In this document: piece after piece, positions 51,535 through 59,669 of the stretch
Position numbering within the stretch: the first letter of the stretch is position 1
Layout of the letters: the number at the start of each line of letters is the position of its first letter
DNA from: a bacterium
GTDB lineage: Bacteria > Chloroflexota > Dormibacteria > Dormibacterales > Dormibacteraceae
Length of the DNA: 64,000 nt
Reading direction: 5' to 3'
NCBI GenBank assembly: GCA_004299235.1
Contig: SCQL01000017.1
Location: 62,001-126,000 of the forward strand
Notes under the pieces: model-generated
What the model was told of the DNA's origin: nothing
The model's database searches: none
What the model saw: only the letters and a program-made list of their open reading frames with translations
Position numbers and translations under genes: made by a program

Positions 51535-52608
51535 CTACTGCGCCTCGCCGTGGTTGAGGTGCGGCACCGATATCGCCACCGAGCCGTTGGCGTCGGACCA
51601 GCCGAGATCCGTGGTCACGGCGACCCAGAACCAGTAGCTCTGGCCGGGCCGCCCGTGGAAGACCGCGGAGCCGGCGCCGGCTCCGCCCATCCACCTCGTC
51701 ATCCTCCCATCCTGGTCGACGGCGTCGACGGTGAAGGCGTCGCCCTCGCCCGGGCTCGACCAGGACACGTCGATGGCGGTGGGGTCCGCCAGCTCCGGCG
51801 CCGCGCTGACGCTGACGTGCGGCATCGGGATGCCGGCATATCGCGGCGACCCGCCGATCCACAGGTCGCCCAGGTCGTGCGGATACGGGTCGGGGAACGA
51901 GCCGGACCAGCCGTATGGGTCGACCGGGCCGCTGCCGTTGACGTGGTAGATGCCGAAGTGGAGGTGCGGACCCGTGGCGGTGCCCGTGCTGCCCGAAATT
52001 CCGATCACCTGGCCCCGGCGCACGTGCTGGCCTTGGGCGACGGAGAGCCGGGACAGGTGCCCGTAGTAAGAGAGCAACCCGTTGCCGTGATCGATCTCGA
52101 TCGTCAGACCGCTCAGGCAGCTGTGGCACGACGGCACGGCCCAGTCCGCCAGCCTGACGGTGCCCGGGGCGGCCGCCGCCACGGGTTCGTAGTCCAGACC
52201 GTAGTCGTAGCCGTCGTGGCCGTCGTAGTAGAGGTAGTCGTGCCGGCCCGGGGTTTGCGCATAACCGGCATCGAACGTGGGGTCGGGACCGCCGACGGCG
52301 GCCGACGCGACCACGCCGTCGTACCTGCAGACCCTGCCGTTCGAAGCGTAGTTCGGCGAGCAGTGATCGAAGATCGAGGTGACGTAGTGCGGACCCATGA
52401 AGGGCAGCGTCAGGAAGGCCCACGGCGCGGGCGCCGAGCCGGTGTTCCCCGAGCCGTTTTCGATGGGGCCGTAGGCCATCTGGCTGGGATAGAACCACCT
52501 CACGTACCGGGCGGCTTGATGGCCTGGCGGCTGTGCCGGCGCAGCCTGCACGGGGGCGCCGTAAAGGCACAGGGTGAGGAGGACACCGGCCAGAGCCCAA
52601 GCCCGCAT
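51535..52608 (-). CDS. Secreted M23-family (LytM-like) peptidase
   Basis: Start at ATG 52608 (MRAWALAGVLLTLCLYGAPV): signal peptide ending AQAAP or similar. 357 residues. The M23 core has HDGYDYGLDYEPVAAAAPGT (first zinc His and Asp), GLTIEIDHGNGLLSYYGHLS, VRRGQVIGISGSTGTATGPH and LHFGIYH (HxH). The C-terminal fibronectin-like region (about 265-350) may bind the wall. It cleaves peptidoglycan cross-links or acts in cell separation. The long frame reaching 53088 is antisense to the next gene. Confidence 0.87.
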   Translation of the reverse strand: MRAWALAGVLLTLCLYGAPVQAAPAQPPGHQAARYVRWFYPSQMAYGPIENGSGNTGSAPAPWAFLTLPFMGPHYVTSIFDHCSPNYASNGRVCRYDGVVASAAVGGPDPTFDAGYAQTPGRHDYLYYDGHDGYDYGLDYEPVAAAAPGTVRLADWAVPSCHSCLSGLTIEIDHGNGLLSYYGHLSRLSVAQGQHVRRGQVIGISGSTGTATGPHLHFGIYHVNGSGPVDPYGWSGSFPDPYPHDLGDLWIGGSPRYAGIPMPHVSVSAAPELADPTAIDVSWSSPGEGDAFTVDAVDQDGRMTRWMGGAGAGSAVFHGRPGQSYWFWVAVTTDLGWSDANGSVAISVPHLNHGEAQ

Positions 52609-52683
52609 GGACCTTGTAACGCCGGGTTGGAGCCTGGGGTTGCGGCCGGCGCGTGTCGCCGCGGTTCTGGTTAAGTTTCGCAA

Positions 52684-53733
52684 ATGATCTCTTCGCACGC
52701 CGGTGCGGGCGTCGTCAGCCAGGGCCGAGCTGCAGTGTACGAAGAACCCATCGGCCCGGCGGGAGTGCGCATCCGTGAGCGGCCGAGGACTGAGCCCGCG
52801 CCGGGTTCGGTCGCGGTCGCCATCCGCTCCGCCTCGATCAACCACCTCGATCTGTGGCTGGCCCACGGCGCCCAGCGTGTCACCCCGCCACGAGTCATCG
52901 CGGCGGATGGCGCCGGGGTCGTGCGATCCTCCTCCGATCCGGCGTGGAAGCCGGGTGACGAGGTCGTCCTCTTCCCCACCCTGTGCTGCTGGGAATGCGA
53001 ATGGTGCCGAGCCGGTCAGAACGTCAGATGCGCCAGCTTCGGCATCCTCGGCGAGCATTCGGACGGTACCGCCTGCGAGCTCATCCACATCGACGCTCGC
53101 AACCTCTTTGCCAAGCCGGCCGGCCTGTCATGGCCCGAGGCGGCGGCCTTTCCACTCACCTTCCTGACCGCCTGGCGGATGCTGACCACGCGTGCCCGCC
53201 TGCAGCCCGGTGAGACGGTCCTCGTCGTCGGGGCGGGGGCCGGCGTGGCCGTGGCCGCCATCCGCATCGCCAAGCACCTGGGAGCGCGCGTCCTGGCGAC
53301 CAGCCGGTCGGAGGCGAAGCGTCAGCGTGCGCTCGAGCTCGGCGCCGAGGCGGTCTTCGATTCGGCGAGCTTCAGCAAATCGGTTCGCGAGGCGACCAAC
53401 GACGGCGTCGACGTCGTCTTCGAGCACGTCGGCCCCGCCACCCTCGAAGAGTCCATGCGCTCGCTCGCGATCGGCGGGCGCGTCGTCACCTGCGGCTCGA
53501 CCTCAGGGGTCAAGGCGGAGCTCAGCATGCCTCGCCTCTTCTTCCGGCACTCGGGCCTGCTGGGATCGACGATGGGCAACGCGGACGAGTTCGAATCCGT
53601 GCTCAAGGCGATCGATCGCGGCCTGCGTCCGGTCGTCGACAGCGTCTATCCGCTCGAGGAAGTGCAGCAGGCCCTGAGGCGGCTCGACGCGGCCGAACAG
53701 TTCGGCAAGGTGGTGCTGTCCGTCTCCTCGTGA
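52684..53733 (+). CDS. MDR-family oxidoreductase (zinc-type alcohol dehydrogenase-like)
   Basis: A 349-residue protein; ATG at 52684, with a later Met-less start alternative. VAIRSASINHLDLWLAHG, PRVIAADGAGVV (in place of GHE), cysteine set LCCWECEWCRAGQNVRC for structural zinc, LPLTFLTAWRML, and Rossmann VLVVGAGAGVAVAAI. Relatives are quinone-oxidoreductase or crotonyl-type MDRs. Divergent from the M23 peptidase with 75 bases between. Confidence 0.86.
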   Translation: MISSHAGAGVVSQGRAAVYEEPIGPAGVRIRERPRTEPAPGSVAVAIRSASINHLDLWLAHGAQRVTPPRVIAADGAGVVRSSSDPAWKPGDEVVLFPTLCCWECEWCRAGQNVRCASFGILGEHSDGTACELIHIDARNLFAKPAGLSWPEAAAFPLTFLTAWRMLTTRARLQPGETVLVVGAGAGVAVAAIRIAKHLGARVLATSRSEAKRQRALELGAEAVFDSASFSKSVREATNDGVDVVFEHVGPATLEESMRSLAIGGRVVTCGSTSGVKAELSMPRLFFRHSGLLGSTMGNADEFESVLKAIDRGLRPVVDSVYPLEEVQQALRRLDAAEQFGKVVLSVSS

Positions 53734-53737
53734 CGGC

Positions 53738-54442
53738 TCAGGGCGATGGCACCGCCCACAGCTTGGCCGCAGTCTCGTGGCTCAGGGTGATCTCCCGCTC
53801 CGCCGCCCGGAGCCGCAGCGTCCGCGCCACCTTGTCGACCTCGAGCACCGTGATCTGCCTGCCCGGGGTCAGGTCGCGCTCGAGGAGGTACGCGAGCAGC
53901 AGCGGGGCCTCCCGCTCGGCGACCTCCGACACGCGCGAGATGCTGGCCCTGGCGCCGCTGCCCAGGGTGGCAAGGCGCACCTCGTTCGGCAGGGCTTCCG
54001 AATAGCCGGGGATGGGGTTGCCGTGCGGGCAGGTGCCGGGGCGCCCGATGACCTCGTACAGCCGGAGTTCGACCACCTCCGAGACGGCGTGCTCGAGGCG
54101 GGCGGCCTCCGCATCGGCGGTCACCCAGTCCAGGCCGAGACCGTCGGTCAGCCATCGCTCCATGATCCGGTGCCGTCTGACGATCGACTCCGCCATCCGT
54201 TGCCCGCGCGCGGTGAGCTCGATCTCCTTACGGCCGTTCATGCGGACCATGCCGTCGCGCGCCATCCGCCGCAACGCGACGGTCACCGTGGGCCGGCTGA
54301 CTCCCAGCCAATCCGCCAGGCGGGCGCTCCGCAAAGGCTCGCCCTCCGACCACATGTAGTAGATGGCCTCCAGGTAGCGCGAGACCACCTCGGAAGGCGG
54401 TCGCGGTCCCTCGTTAGACTTATCTAATCGCGACTTTTGCAC
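53738..54442 (-). CDS. DtxR/MntR-type metal-dependent regulator
   Basis: A 234-residue protein. DNA-binding SEVVSRYLEAIYYMWSEGEP, RLADWLGVSRPTVTVALRRM, then dimerisation/metal region RRHRIMERWLTDGLGLDW and LEHAVSEVVELRLYEVIG, GTCPHGNPIP (Cys/His ligands), and a C-terminal SH3-like FeoA domain ITVLEVDKVARTLRLRA. It should sense Mn or Fe and control the divergent ZIP transporter. ATG 54442; a GTG at 54388 would place the palindrome at 54414 upstream of the gene. Confidence 0.9.
   Translation of the reverse strand: MQKSRLDKSNEGPRPPSEVVSRYLEAIYYMWSEGEPLRSARLADWLGVSRPTVTVALRRMARDGMVRMNGRKEIELTARGQRMAESIVRRHRIMERWLTDGLGLDWVTADAEAARLEHAVSEVVELRLYEVIGRPGTCPHGNPIPGYSEALPNEVRLATLGSGARASISRVSEVAEREAPLLLAYLLERDLTPGRQITVLEVDKVARTLRLRAAEREITLSHETAAKLWAVPSP
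54414..54427. promoter_or_regulatory. Candidate DtxR/MntR-type operator
   Basis: TTAGACTTATCTAA has five-base inverted arms (TTAGA/TCTAA) around CTTA and resembles DtxR/MntR boxes, which share TTAG/CTAA ends. It lies between the divergent regulator and ZIP genes, 50 bases from the ZIP start, and inside the first codons of the regulator if ATG 54442 is used. Confidence 0.45.
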
Positions 54443-54476
54443 GTACTAATCCCTTGAGAACACAATTGAGAGCACT

Positions 54477-55265
54477 GTGAGCCAATCGGTCGCCGTCCTA
54501 CTCGGAGGCATCGCCGGCGCCACGATTTTCCTCGGGCTGCCGGTGGCCCGTCTGCGCGGTCTGCCGAAGTCGGCACAGGGCTTCCTCAATGCGTTTGCCA
54601 CCGGCATCCTGGTCTTCTTGCTGTGGGACATCTTGACGCACGCCGGAGCACCGGTCCAGGACGCCCTGACCGCCGTTCGAGCCGGCCACCCCGGCACGTT
54701 CACCCTCATGGCGGTCATATTCGCCGGCGGCATCGCCGCCGGACTCCTGGTCCTCGTGTACTTCAACCGCGCGCTGTTCGGCCGGTTCAAGCACGGCGCG
54801 GACTCGCCGAGCCCGCAATCCATCTCGCTCGCCATCGCGACCGGCCTCGGGCTGCACAACCTGTCCGAGGGCCTCGCTATCGGAGAATCGGCGCATGTCG
54901 GGGCGATCGCCTTCGCCGGCGTGCTCGTCGTCGGCTTCGCGCTCCACAACGTGACCGAGGGTTTCGGCATCGCGGCGCCGATGACGATGAACCCGAAACC
55001 GGCGTCGTGGGGCTTCCTCGGGCTGGCCGGCCTCATCGGCGGCGGTCCGACCTTCCTCGGCACCTGGATCGGCTATCTGGCCAGCTCGAGCTTCATCTAC
55101 GTGGCGTTCTTGGCGCTGGCGGCCGGGGCGCTGCTGTACGTCCTGAACGAGCTGTTCCACGTCGGCCGCAAGCTCAGCTCGCCGCCGGCGTTTGCCTGGG
55201 GCCTGCTGTTCGGCTTCCTGACCGCCTACGCGACCGACCTGGTGCTCACCCTGGCGAGCGCTTAG
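54477..55265 (+). CDS. ZIP-family metal transporter
   Basis: GTG start at 54477. 262 residues, about eight helices. Metal-site helices IV and V: GLGLHNLSEGLAIGES (HNxxEG) and VVGFALHNVTEGFGIAAP. AFATGILVFLLWDILTH and AGALLYVLNELFH add conserved polar residues. ZIPs carry Zn, Fe or Mn into the cytosol. Divergent from the DtxR-type regulator, so Mn or Fe uptake is the simplest reading; direction and metal remain open. Confidence 0.9.
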   Translation: MSQSVAVLLGGIAGATIFLGLPVARLRGLPKSAQGFLNAFATGILVFLLWDILTHAGAPVQDALTAVRAGHPGTFTLMAVIFAGGIAAGLLVLVYFNRALFGRFKHGADSPSPQSISLAIATGLGLHNLSEGLAIGESAHVGAIAFAGVLVVGFALHNVTEGFGIAAPMTMNPKPASWGFLGLAGLIGGGPTFLGTWIGYLASSSFIYVAFLALAAGALLYVLNELFHVGRKLSSPPAFAWGLLFGFLTAYATDLVLTLASA

Positions 55266-55618
55266 CTCGCGTAGTCGATGTCGTCGGGCTCCCCGTCCGG
55301 CTCGATGTCCTGCCAGTCCGGGTACCGCCACCTGAACAGGCGTTCCTGGACCTCAAACAGGCCGTCCAGGGCGTCCTGCACGTGACCGCAGTCCCGCAGC
55401 GGCTCCCGAACGTGAGGCGGCATGGTCTCGAACACCTCACGAAGCTCGGCGCGAACCGGCGCCGGCACCGTCTTGACGCCGTCCCGATTCATCTCCTCCA
55501 GCTGCCAGAGCACCCGGTCGGTGGCCTCCAGCATGCGCTGGAAGGCGTAACGGCGCCGATTCTCGAGGCGAAGGGCCGTCTCCTGCTGCTCGATTCGCGC
55601 GCTCGTGTGGTCGATCAT
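55262..55618 (-). CDS. Unrecognised small helical protein
   Basis: A 118-residue protein, charged and helical: RLENRRRYAFQRMLEATDRV, LWQLEEMNRDGVKTVPAPVR, ending acidic DIEPDGEPDDIDYAS. No cysteines of note and no membrane segments. It converges with the ZIP gene with a four-base overlap at the stops. Family unknown. Confidence 0.55.
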   Translation of the reverse strand: MIDHTSARIEQQETALRLENRRRYAFQRMLEATDRVLWQLEEMNRDGVKTVPAPVRAELREVFETMPPHVREPLRDCGHVQDALDGLFEVQERLFRWRYPDWQDIEPDGEPDDIDYAS

Positions 55619-55680
55619 GCTCAGCTACCTTTCTTAGCTTACCGCTCCGATGCGGCTTCACCAACCGCCCGGGCGCGCGC

Positions 55681-56304
55681 ATGACGCATCAGCCACGAGG
55701 CGAGATGACTGAATTCCTGGCCCGGCTCGAACACCTGCTCCGTCCGATCGACGGCTGGGGCGAGTTCAGCCCAGGCGCGCGGCGGGCCGCCGTGGTGTTC
55801 GTGCTGTACCAGTCGGCGGGACGGTGGCGGGTGCCCTTCGTGCGGCGCCGCGCCGACCTCCGGGACCACCCCGGGCAGGTGGCCCTGCCCGGCGGCGGCG
55901 TCGAGGAGGGGGAGTCGGCCTGGGCGGCGGCGCAGCGCGAGGTCGAAGAGGAGATCGGCGTGCCGGTCGGCCGCCTGAGGGCGCTCGGCGCCGGCGACCC
56001 GATCTATGCGGCAGTCTCCAACTTCTCGGTCGTCCCCTTCGTCGCCCACCTGGCGGCTCCCGTCCCGACCTTCGTCCACGACGCGCGCGAGCTCGACGGC
56101 GTGCTGGCGATACCGCTCGACCGGCTGCTGGACGACAGCGCCTGGCTCACGTCCGACGACCCGAGGCGGTTCCGCTACCTCGCTCATGAACACAGCGTCG
56201 TGTGGGGGTTGACGGAACGGATCGTCGCCGGGCTCGCGCCCAAGCTCAGGCAGGCCGCGCCGAGCGCAGATCGAAGCCCGGATCGGCCAGGTCCCGAGGG
56301 CTGA
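55681..56304 (+). CDS. NUDIX hydrolase (CoA-pyrophosphatase-like)
   Basis: A 207-residue protein. NUDIX box GGGVEEGESAWAAAQREVEE followed by EIGV (Gx5Ex7REUxEExGU). Preceding RADLRDHPGQVALPGG is typical of CoA/ADP-sugar pyrophosphatases (NudL type: 'R...L..H.GQ...PGG'). Hydrolyses a nucleoside diphosphate linked to another group. The start could be the second Met at 55705. Its last 59 bases overlap the convergent reductase gene. Confidence 0.88.
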   Translation: MTHQPRGEMTEFLARLEHLLRPIDGWGEFSPGARRAAVVFVLYQSAGRWRVPFVRRRADLRDHPGQVALPGGGVEEGESAWAAAQREVEEEIGVPVGRLRALGAGDPIYAAVSNFSVVPFVAHLAAPVPTFVHDARELDGVLAIPLDRLLDDSAWLTSDDPRRFRYLAHEHSVVWGLTERIVAGLAPKLRQAAPSADRSPDRPGPEG

Positions 56305-57403
56305 CCGTGGCGCGCCGCTGCATCAGGCGGCGTGAACGGGAAACGATGCGCGGATCGTTGATCCCGGCCGCGGCCACCAGCCGGCCCCGCCGCAGGTAGA
56401 AGACGCTGAAGGGCGGCCGTCCGAATGCGCCCCGGGTGACGGTCTCGTCCCACGCCACACCGGCGCCCACGTACTGCAGGTTGAGCTCGTACTGATCGGA
56501 CCAGAACCAGGGCACCTCGGTGAAGGGCTCGTCGACCCCGGCCATGGCCCGCCCGACCGCAAAGCCCTGGCGCTGGGCGGTTTGGAAATGCTCGACGCGG
56601 ATCCGGGCCTCAAAAAGCGGGCTCCAGAAGCGGGTCACATCCCCGGCGGCGAAAACGTCCGGGGCCGAGGTGCGGCCGAAGTCGTCGACGACGATGCCAC
56701 CGTCCACCTCCAGCCCGGCACGCTCAGCGAGCTCCGTCCGAGGCTGCGAGCCGGCGCCGACGAGCACGGGTGGAGAGATCCCCGGTGGAGCGTCAGCGCG
56801 AAGACGAAGGTCGACCCCGTGCGCGCGGTGGACCTCGGCGAGGTAGGCGCCGAGCTCGGGGCCGAGCACTCGCATGAGCGGCTGGTCGAGGGTTTCGTAG
56901 ACGTGCACCCCGATGCCCTTTTGCCTGGCCGCGGCGGCCACCTCGCAGCCGATGAACCCGGCCCCGACGACGCTCAGCTCGTCGTGGCGGTCGAACTCCG
57001 CGAGCAGCGCGTCGGCGTCCGGCAGCTCGCGCAGATAGATCCCGTCCTCGAAGCCGACGAGACGGCGGGCACCGGACCCGGTGGCGAGGCACAGGCGGTC
57101 CCAGGCGATCATGCGTCCGCTCTCGAGCGCGGCCGTGCGCCGTTCGATCCCCAGGTCGGCGACCGGCTCGCCGAGCATCAGCTCGATGCCGAGGTCGCGA
57201 TACTGGCCGGCCGGGCGCAGGCCCAGGCGCTGCCGCGGCACCGTCCCCAGCAGGTAGCCCTTGGAGAGATGCGGCCGTTCGTACGGCAGCACCGCCTCGC
57301 TGCCGGCAAGGACAATGTCGCCGCCGAACCCCGCGTCGCGCAACCCGGCCGCGACGGCGTCGCCCGCGGGCCCGCCGCCGACGATTAACGCCTTTGGGTT
57401 CGT
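56246..57403 (-). CDS. Ferredoxin/rubredoxin-reductase-like FAD oxidoreductase lacking a canonical start
   Basis: The frame encodes ALIVGGGPAGDAVAAGLRDA as its first strand and GxGxxG FAD motif, then RPHLSKGYLLG, LCLATGSGARRL, NAD-binding SVVGAGFIGCEVAAAARQ, VFAAGDVT and a reductase C-terminus. Between the upstream stop and the conserved strand there is no ATG, GTG or TTG. The first usual start is TTG at 57343, which would delete the FAD motif. ACG at 57403 (one base from ATG, followed by N-P-K-A-L) is the best guess and overlaps ccmD by 19 bases. It transfers electrons from NAD(P)H to a small redox protein. Confidence 0.75.
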   Translation of the reverse strand, partial: TNPKALIVGGGPAGDAVAAGLRDAGFGGDIVLAGSEAVLPYERPHLSKGYLLGTVPRQRLGLRPAGQYRDLGIELMLGEPVADLGIERRTAALESGRMIAWDRLCLATGSGARRLVGFEDGIYLRELPDADALLAEFDRHDELSVVGAGFIGCEVAAAARQKGIGVHVYETLDQPLMRVLGPELGAYLAEVHRAHGVDLRLRADAPPGISPPVLVGAGSQPRTELAERAGLEVDGGIVVDDFGRTSAPDVFAAGDVTRFWSPLFEARIRVEHFQTAQRQGFAVGRAMAGVDEPFTEVPWFWSDQYELNLQYVGAGVAWDETVTRGAFGRPPFSVFYLRRGRLVAAAGINDPRIVSRSRRLMQRRATVSPRDLADPGFDLRSARPA

Positions 57404-57492
57404 GTCAGCTCACGCAGGCGTTGGAGCGACCACGCGAGGTAGCCGCCAAGCAGCAGCACGGCGAACGTGTAGGCGGCGACGAGGTAGATCAC
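57385..57492 (-). CDS. ccmD: Heme exporter small subunit CcmD
   Basis: A 35-residue frame: GTG start two bases after the ccmC stop, then IYLVAAYTFAVLLLGGYLAW (one membrane helix) and a basic tail RTQRR. Size, single helix, YxxxAY-like start and position directly after ccmC are those of CcmD, which helps release holo-CcmE from the CcmABC complex. Confidence 0.82.
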   Translation of the reverse strand: MIYLVAAYTFAVLLLGGYLAWSLQRLRELTRTQRR

Positions 57493-57493
57493 C

Positions 57494-58228
57494 TCACCGG
57501 ACCCCTGACGGCCCTGGATCGGGGGCGCTGACGACGGGCGCCGGCGCCACGGCCGCCGGCTGCGAGCCGTCGGTGACGGCCTCGATCCGGTAGCGGATGG
57601 CGATCATCACCGCGGCCAGGACCAGCGTGCAGGCCATGGTGAAGAAGAACGTGGCCAGCATCTCCGGCGGCAGCGCGCCGTTGACGATCACCGGGCCAGG
57701 GTGCTGGGTGCGCCACCAGGTCACGCTGAAGTGCACGACCGGGACGTCGATGAAACCGAAGATGCCGACGACCGCCGCAAAGCGCGCGGCCTGCCGCCCG
57801 GGCTCGGCGAGCCGGCGGACCAGCAGGTAACCGGCGTAGATGATCCAGAGGACGAGCGTCGACGTGAGCCGCGCGTCCCAGGTCCAGAACGTTCCCCAGA
57901 TGGGTTTCGCCCACAACATCCCCATGACCAGCGTCACGGTGGTGAACACGAGTCCGACCAGCGCGGCGGCGCGAGCCCACCTGTCCGCGGCGGCGCTCTC
58001 CGTGCGGAGGTAGATCGCGCCTCCGAGCAACACGACCGCAAAGCAGCCGTAGGCGGCGATGGCCGAGCTGACGTGCAGGTAGAAGATTCGCTGCACCGGG
58101 CCCTGGAGCGCGTCGGCCGGCGCGAATCCGAAGATGGCGCCGGCGGCCGCCAGCATCAGCACGACCGCGGCGGCTGCCGCCTTTTCGTATCCGGTGAAGC
58201 GCCCGGCGCGCGCACCGGCCTCAGTCAT
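57494..58228 (-). CDS. ccmC: Cytochrome c biogenesis protein CcmC
   Basis: A 244-residue protein with six helices. Tryptophan-rich haem motif WGTFWTWDARLTS (periplasmic loop), external His in YLHVSSAIAAY and PVVHFSVTWWRTQH. It loads haem onto CcmE. A proline/alanine-rich C-terminal tail of about 25 residues is extra. Eight-base overlap with ccmB. Confidence 0.93.
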   Translation of the reverse strand: MTEAGARAGRFTGYEKAAAAAVVLMLAAAGAIFGFAPADALQGPVQRIFYLHVSSAIAAYGCFAVVLLGGAIYLRTESAAADRWARAAALVGLVFTTVTLVMGMLWAKPIWGTFWTWDARLTSTLVLWIIYAGYLLVRRLAEPGRQAARFAAVVGIFGFIDVPVVHFSVTWWRTQHPGPVIVNGALPPEMLATFFFTMACTLVLAAVMIAIRYRIEAVTDGSQPAAVAPAPVVSAPDPGPSGVR

Positions 58229-58886
58229 CGAGCACGAACCGCGCCGCGAGGGAGGTGAGCACCACGAACAGTATGTCGAAGTCCACGAGCAGACCCAGGG
58301 CGCTGCCGTAGCCGCCGCCCGAACCCATCGCGGCCTGCACCGCCTGCCCGCCGGCGACGATGATCGGGATCCACAAGGGCAGCGTCAGCAGCGGCAGGAG
58401 CAGCTCGCGCGCGCGCATCCGCGCCACCATGGCGGCGAACAGGCAGCCGAGCGCGGCCATGCCGATGGTCGCCAGCAGCACGGCGGCGACGACCGGAAGG
58501 GAGAGCGGGGCGCCGAAGAAGAGCGCCAGCGCGGGCAGCAGCACCGCCTCGCAGACGACGAGCAGCAAACCAGCCGCGAGCGCCTTGCCGGCGAAGATCG
58601 CGGCCGGCGGCGCCGGCGTCATCAGCATGGCTTCGAGCGACGCCTGCTCACGCTCGGCGGCGAACGCCCGCCCGAATGCGACCAGGCCGGCGAAGACAAG
58701 AGCGAGCCACAGCACGCCGGGGGCGATCGCCGCCGCGTTGCGAGAGTCGATCTGGAACCCGAAGTTGGCGATCACCAGAGCCAGGACGACGAACTGCGCC
58801 AGCGCCGGCACCACCTCGCGCGTGCGCCATTCGGACCTCAGGTCCTTGCGCGCGACCGCGAGCGCGACCGCGATCGCCCCCGTCAT
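58221..58886 (-). CDS. ccmB: Heme exporter permease CcmB
   Basis: A 221-residue, six-helix protein. VARKDLRSEWRTREVVPALA and FGRAFAAEREQASLEAMLMT are the family's conserved cytoplasmic segments. It forms the ABC complex with CcmA and CcmC that releases haem-CcmE. 37 bases after ccmA. Confidence 0.92.
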   Translation of the reverse strand: MTGAIAVALAVARKDLRSEWRTREVVPALAQFVVLALVIANFGFQIDSRNAAAIAPGVLWLALVFAGLVAFGRAFAAEREQASLEAMLMTPAPPAAIFAGKALAAGLLLVVCEAVLLPALALFFGAPLSLPVVAAVLLATIGMAALGCLFAAMVARMRARELLLPLLTLPLWIPIIVAGGQAVQAAMGSGGGYGSALGLLVDFDILFVVLTSLAARFVLDD

Positions 58887-58923
58887 CCCCGGCCCTCGCG
58901 AGCTCGCGGCTCGTGTGGGGTGC

Positions 58924-59568
58924 TCATCGGAGGACGCTGAGCCGGGTGGCGGTGCCGACCGACCGGCCGTGGCGCAGCACCAGCGTGCGCGGGCACAGCC
59001 GGTTGGCCAGGGCGTGGTCGTGCGTCGCCAGCACGGCCGTCCGGCCGTGCATCACCCGCGCCAGCAGGTCCGCACCGTCCGAGCCGAGGCTCGCGTCAGG
59101 CTCGTCGAGCACCAGGAGCTTGGGGTCGTGAAGCACCGCGCGCCCGATCGCGAGTCGCTGCTGCATGCCTCGCGAGAGCTGGCCCGCCGGCCGTCCCGCC
59201 GCGCCGGCGAGGCCCACCAACGCGAGCGTCTCCGCCACGCGCGAGCGGCTCACCCCCTGGAGCGCGCAGAAGAACTCGAGGTTCTCGGTCGCGGAAAGCG
59301 CGGGATACAGCCCGGGCGAGTGGCCGACGAAGCCGATCCTGTGCCGCAGCCGTCTTCGCTCCCGCATGGCGTCGAGGCCGAGAATCTCGAGGCGGCCCGA
59401 AGTCGGACGCGACGCGGTGGCGAGGATGCGAAGCAGCGTCGTCTTGCCGGCGCCGTTCTCGCCCAGCACGGCCATGTGCTCACCGGCGTCGAGCACGAGG
59501 TCCACCGAATCGAGCGCCAGCTCCGGACCGAATCGATGTGTCAGTCCGTGGCCGACGAGGATGCTCAC
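58924..59568 (-). CDS. ccmA: Heme exporter ATPase CcmA
   Basis: A 214-residue ABC ATPase: Walker A LGENGAGKTTLLRIL, signature LSRGMQQRLAIGRAVL, Walker B KLLVLDEPDASLG, and switch His in LATHDHALA. The GTG start overlaps the stop of the 34-residue gene (GTGA). It provides energy for CcmABCD. Confidence 0.92.
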   Translation of the reverse strand: MSILVGHGLTHRFGPELALDSVDLVLDAGEHMAVLGENGAGKTTLLRILATASRPTSGRLEILGLDAMRERRRLRHRIGFVGHSPGLYPALSATENLEFFCALQGVSRSRVAETLALVGLAGAAGRPAGQLSRGMQQRLAIGRAVLHDPKLLVLDEPDASLGSDGADLLARVMHGRTAVLATHDHALANRLCPRTLVLRHGRSVGTATRLSVLR

Positions 59569-59669
59569 GTATCCCCCTTCTCCTCCGCCTCATCCGGCGT
59601 CTTGATCAGCGGCCACAGCACGAACGGACCGACGGCGAACAGAAGCAGGGTGGCGACGATGAGCACCAT
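59565..59669 (-). CDS. 34-residue single-helix membrane peptide between ccmF and ccmA
   Basis: ATG 59669 begins directly after the ccmF stop (TAGATG) and the TGA overlaps the ccmA GTG. The product starts MVLIVATLLLFAVGPFVLWP and ends in an acidic tail EAEEKG. It has one membrane helix and a conserved-looking WPL. It may be a degenerate CcmI/CcmH-like anchor or an operon-specific microprotein. The tight coupling on both sides argues that it is translated. Confidence 0.6.
   Translation of the reverse strand: MVLIVATLLLFAVGPFVLWPLIKTPDEAEEKGDT

Noticed and set aside
49995-51557. A 520-codon plus-strand frame
   Set aside because: Antisense shadow of the acyl-CoA reductase-HAD fusion, whose motifs are unmistakable.
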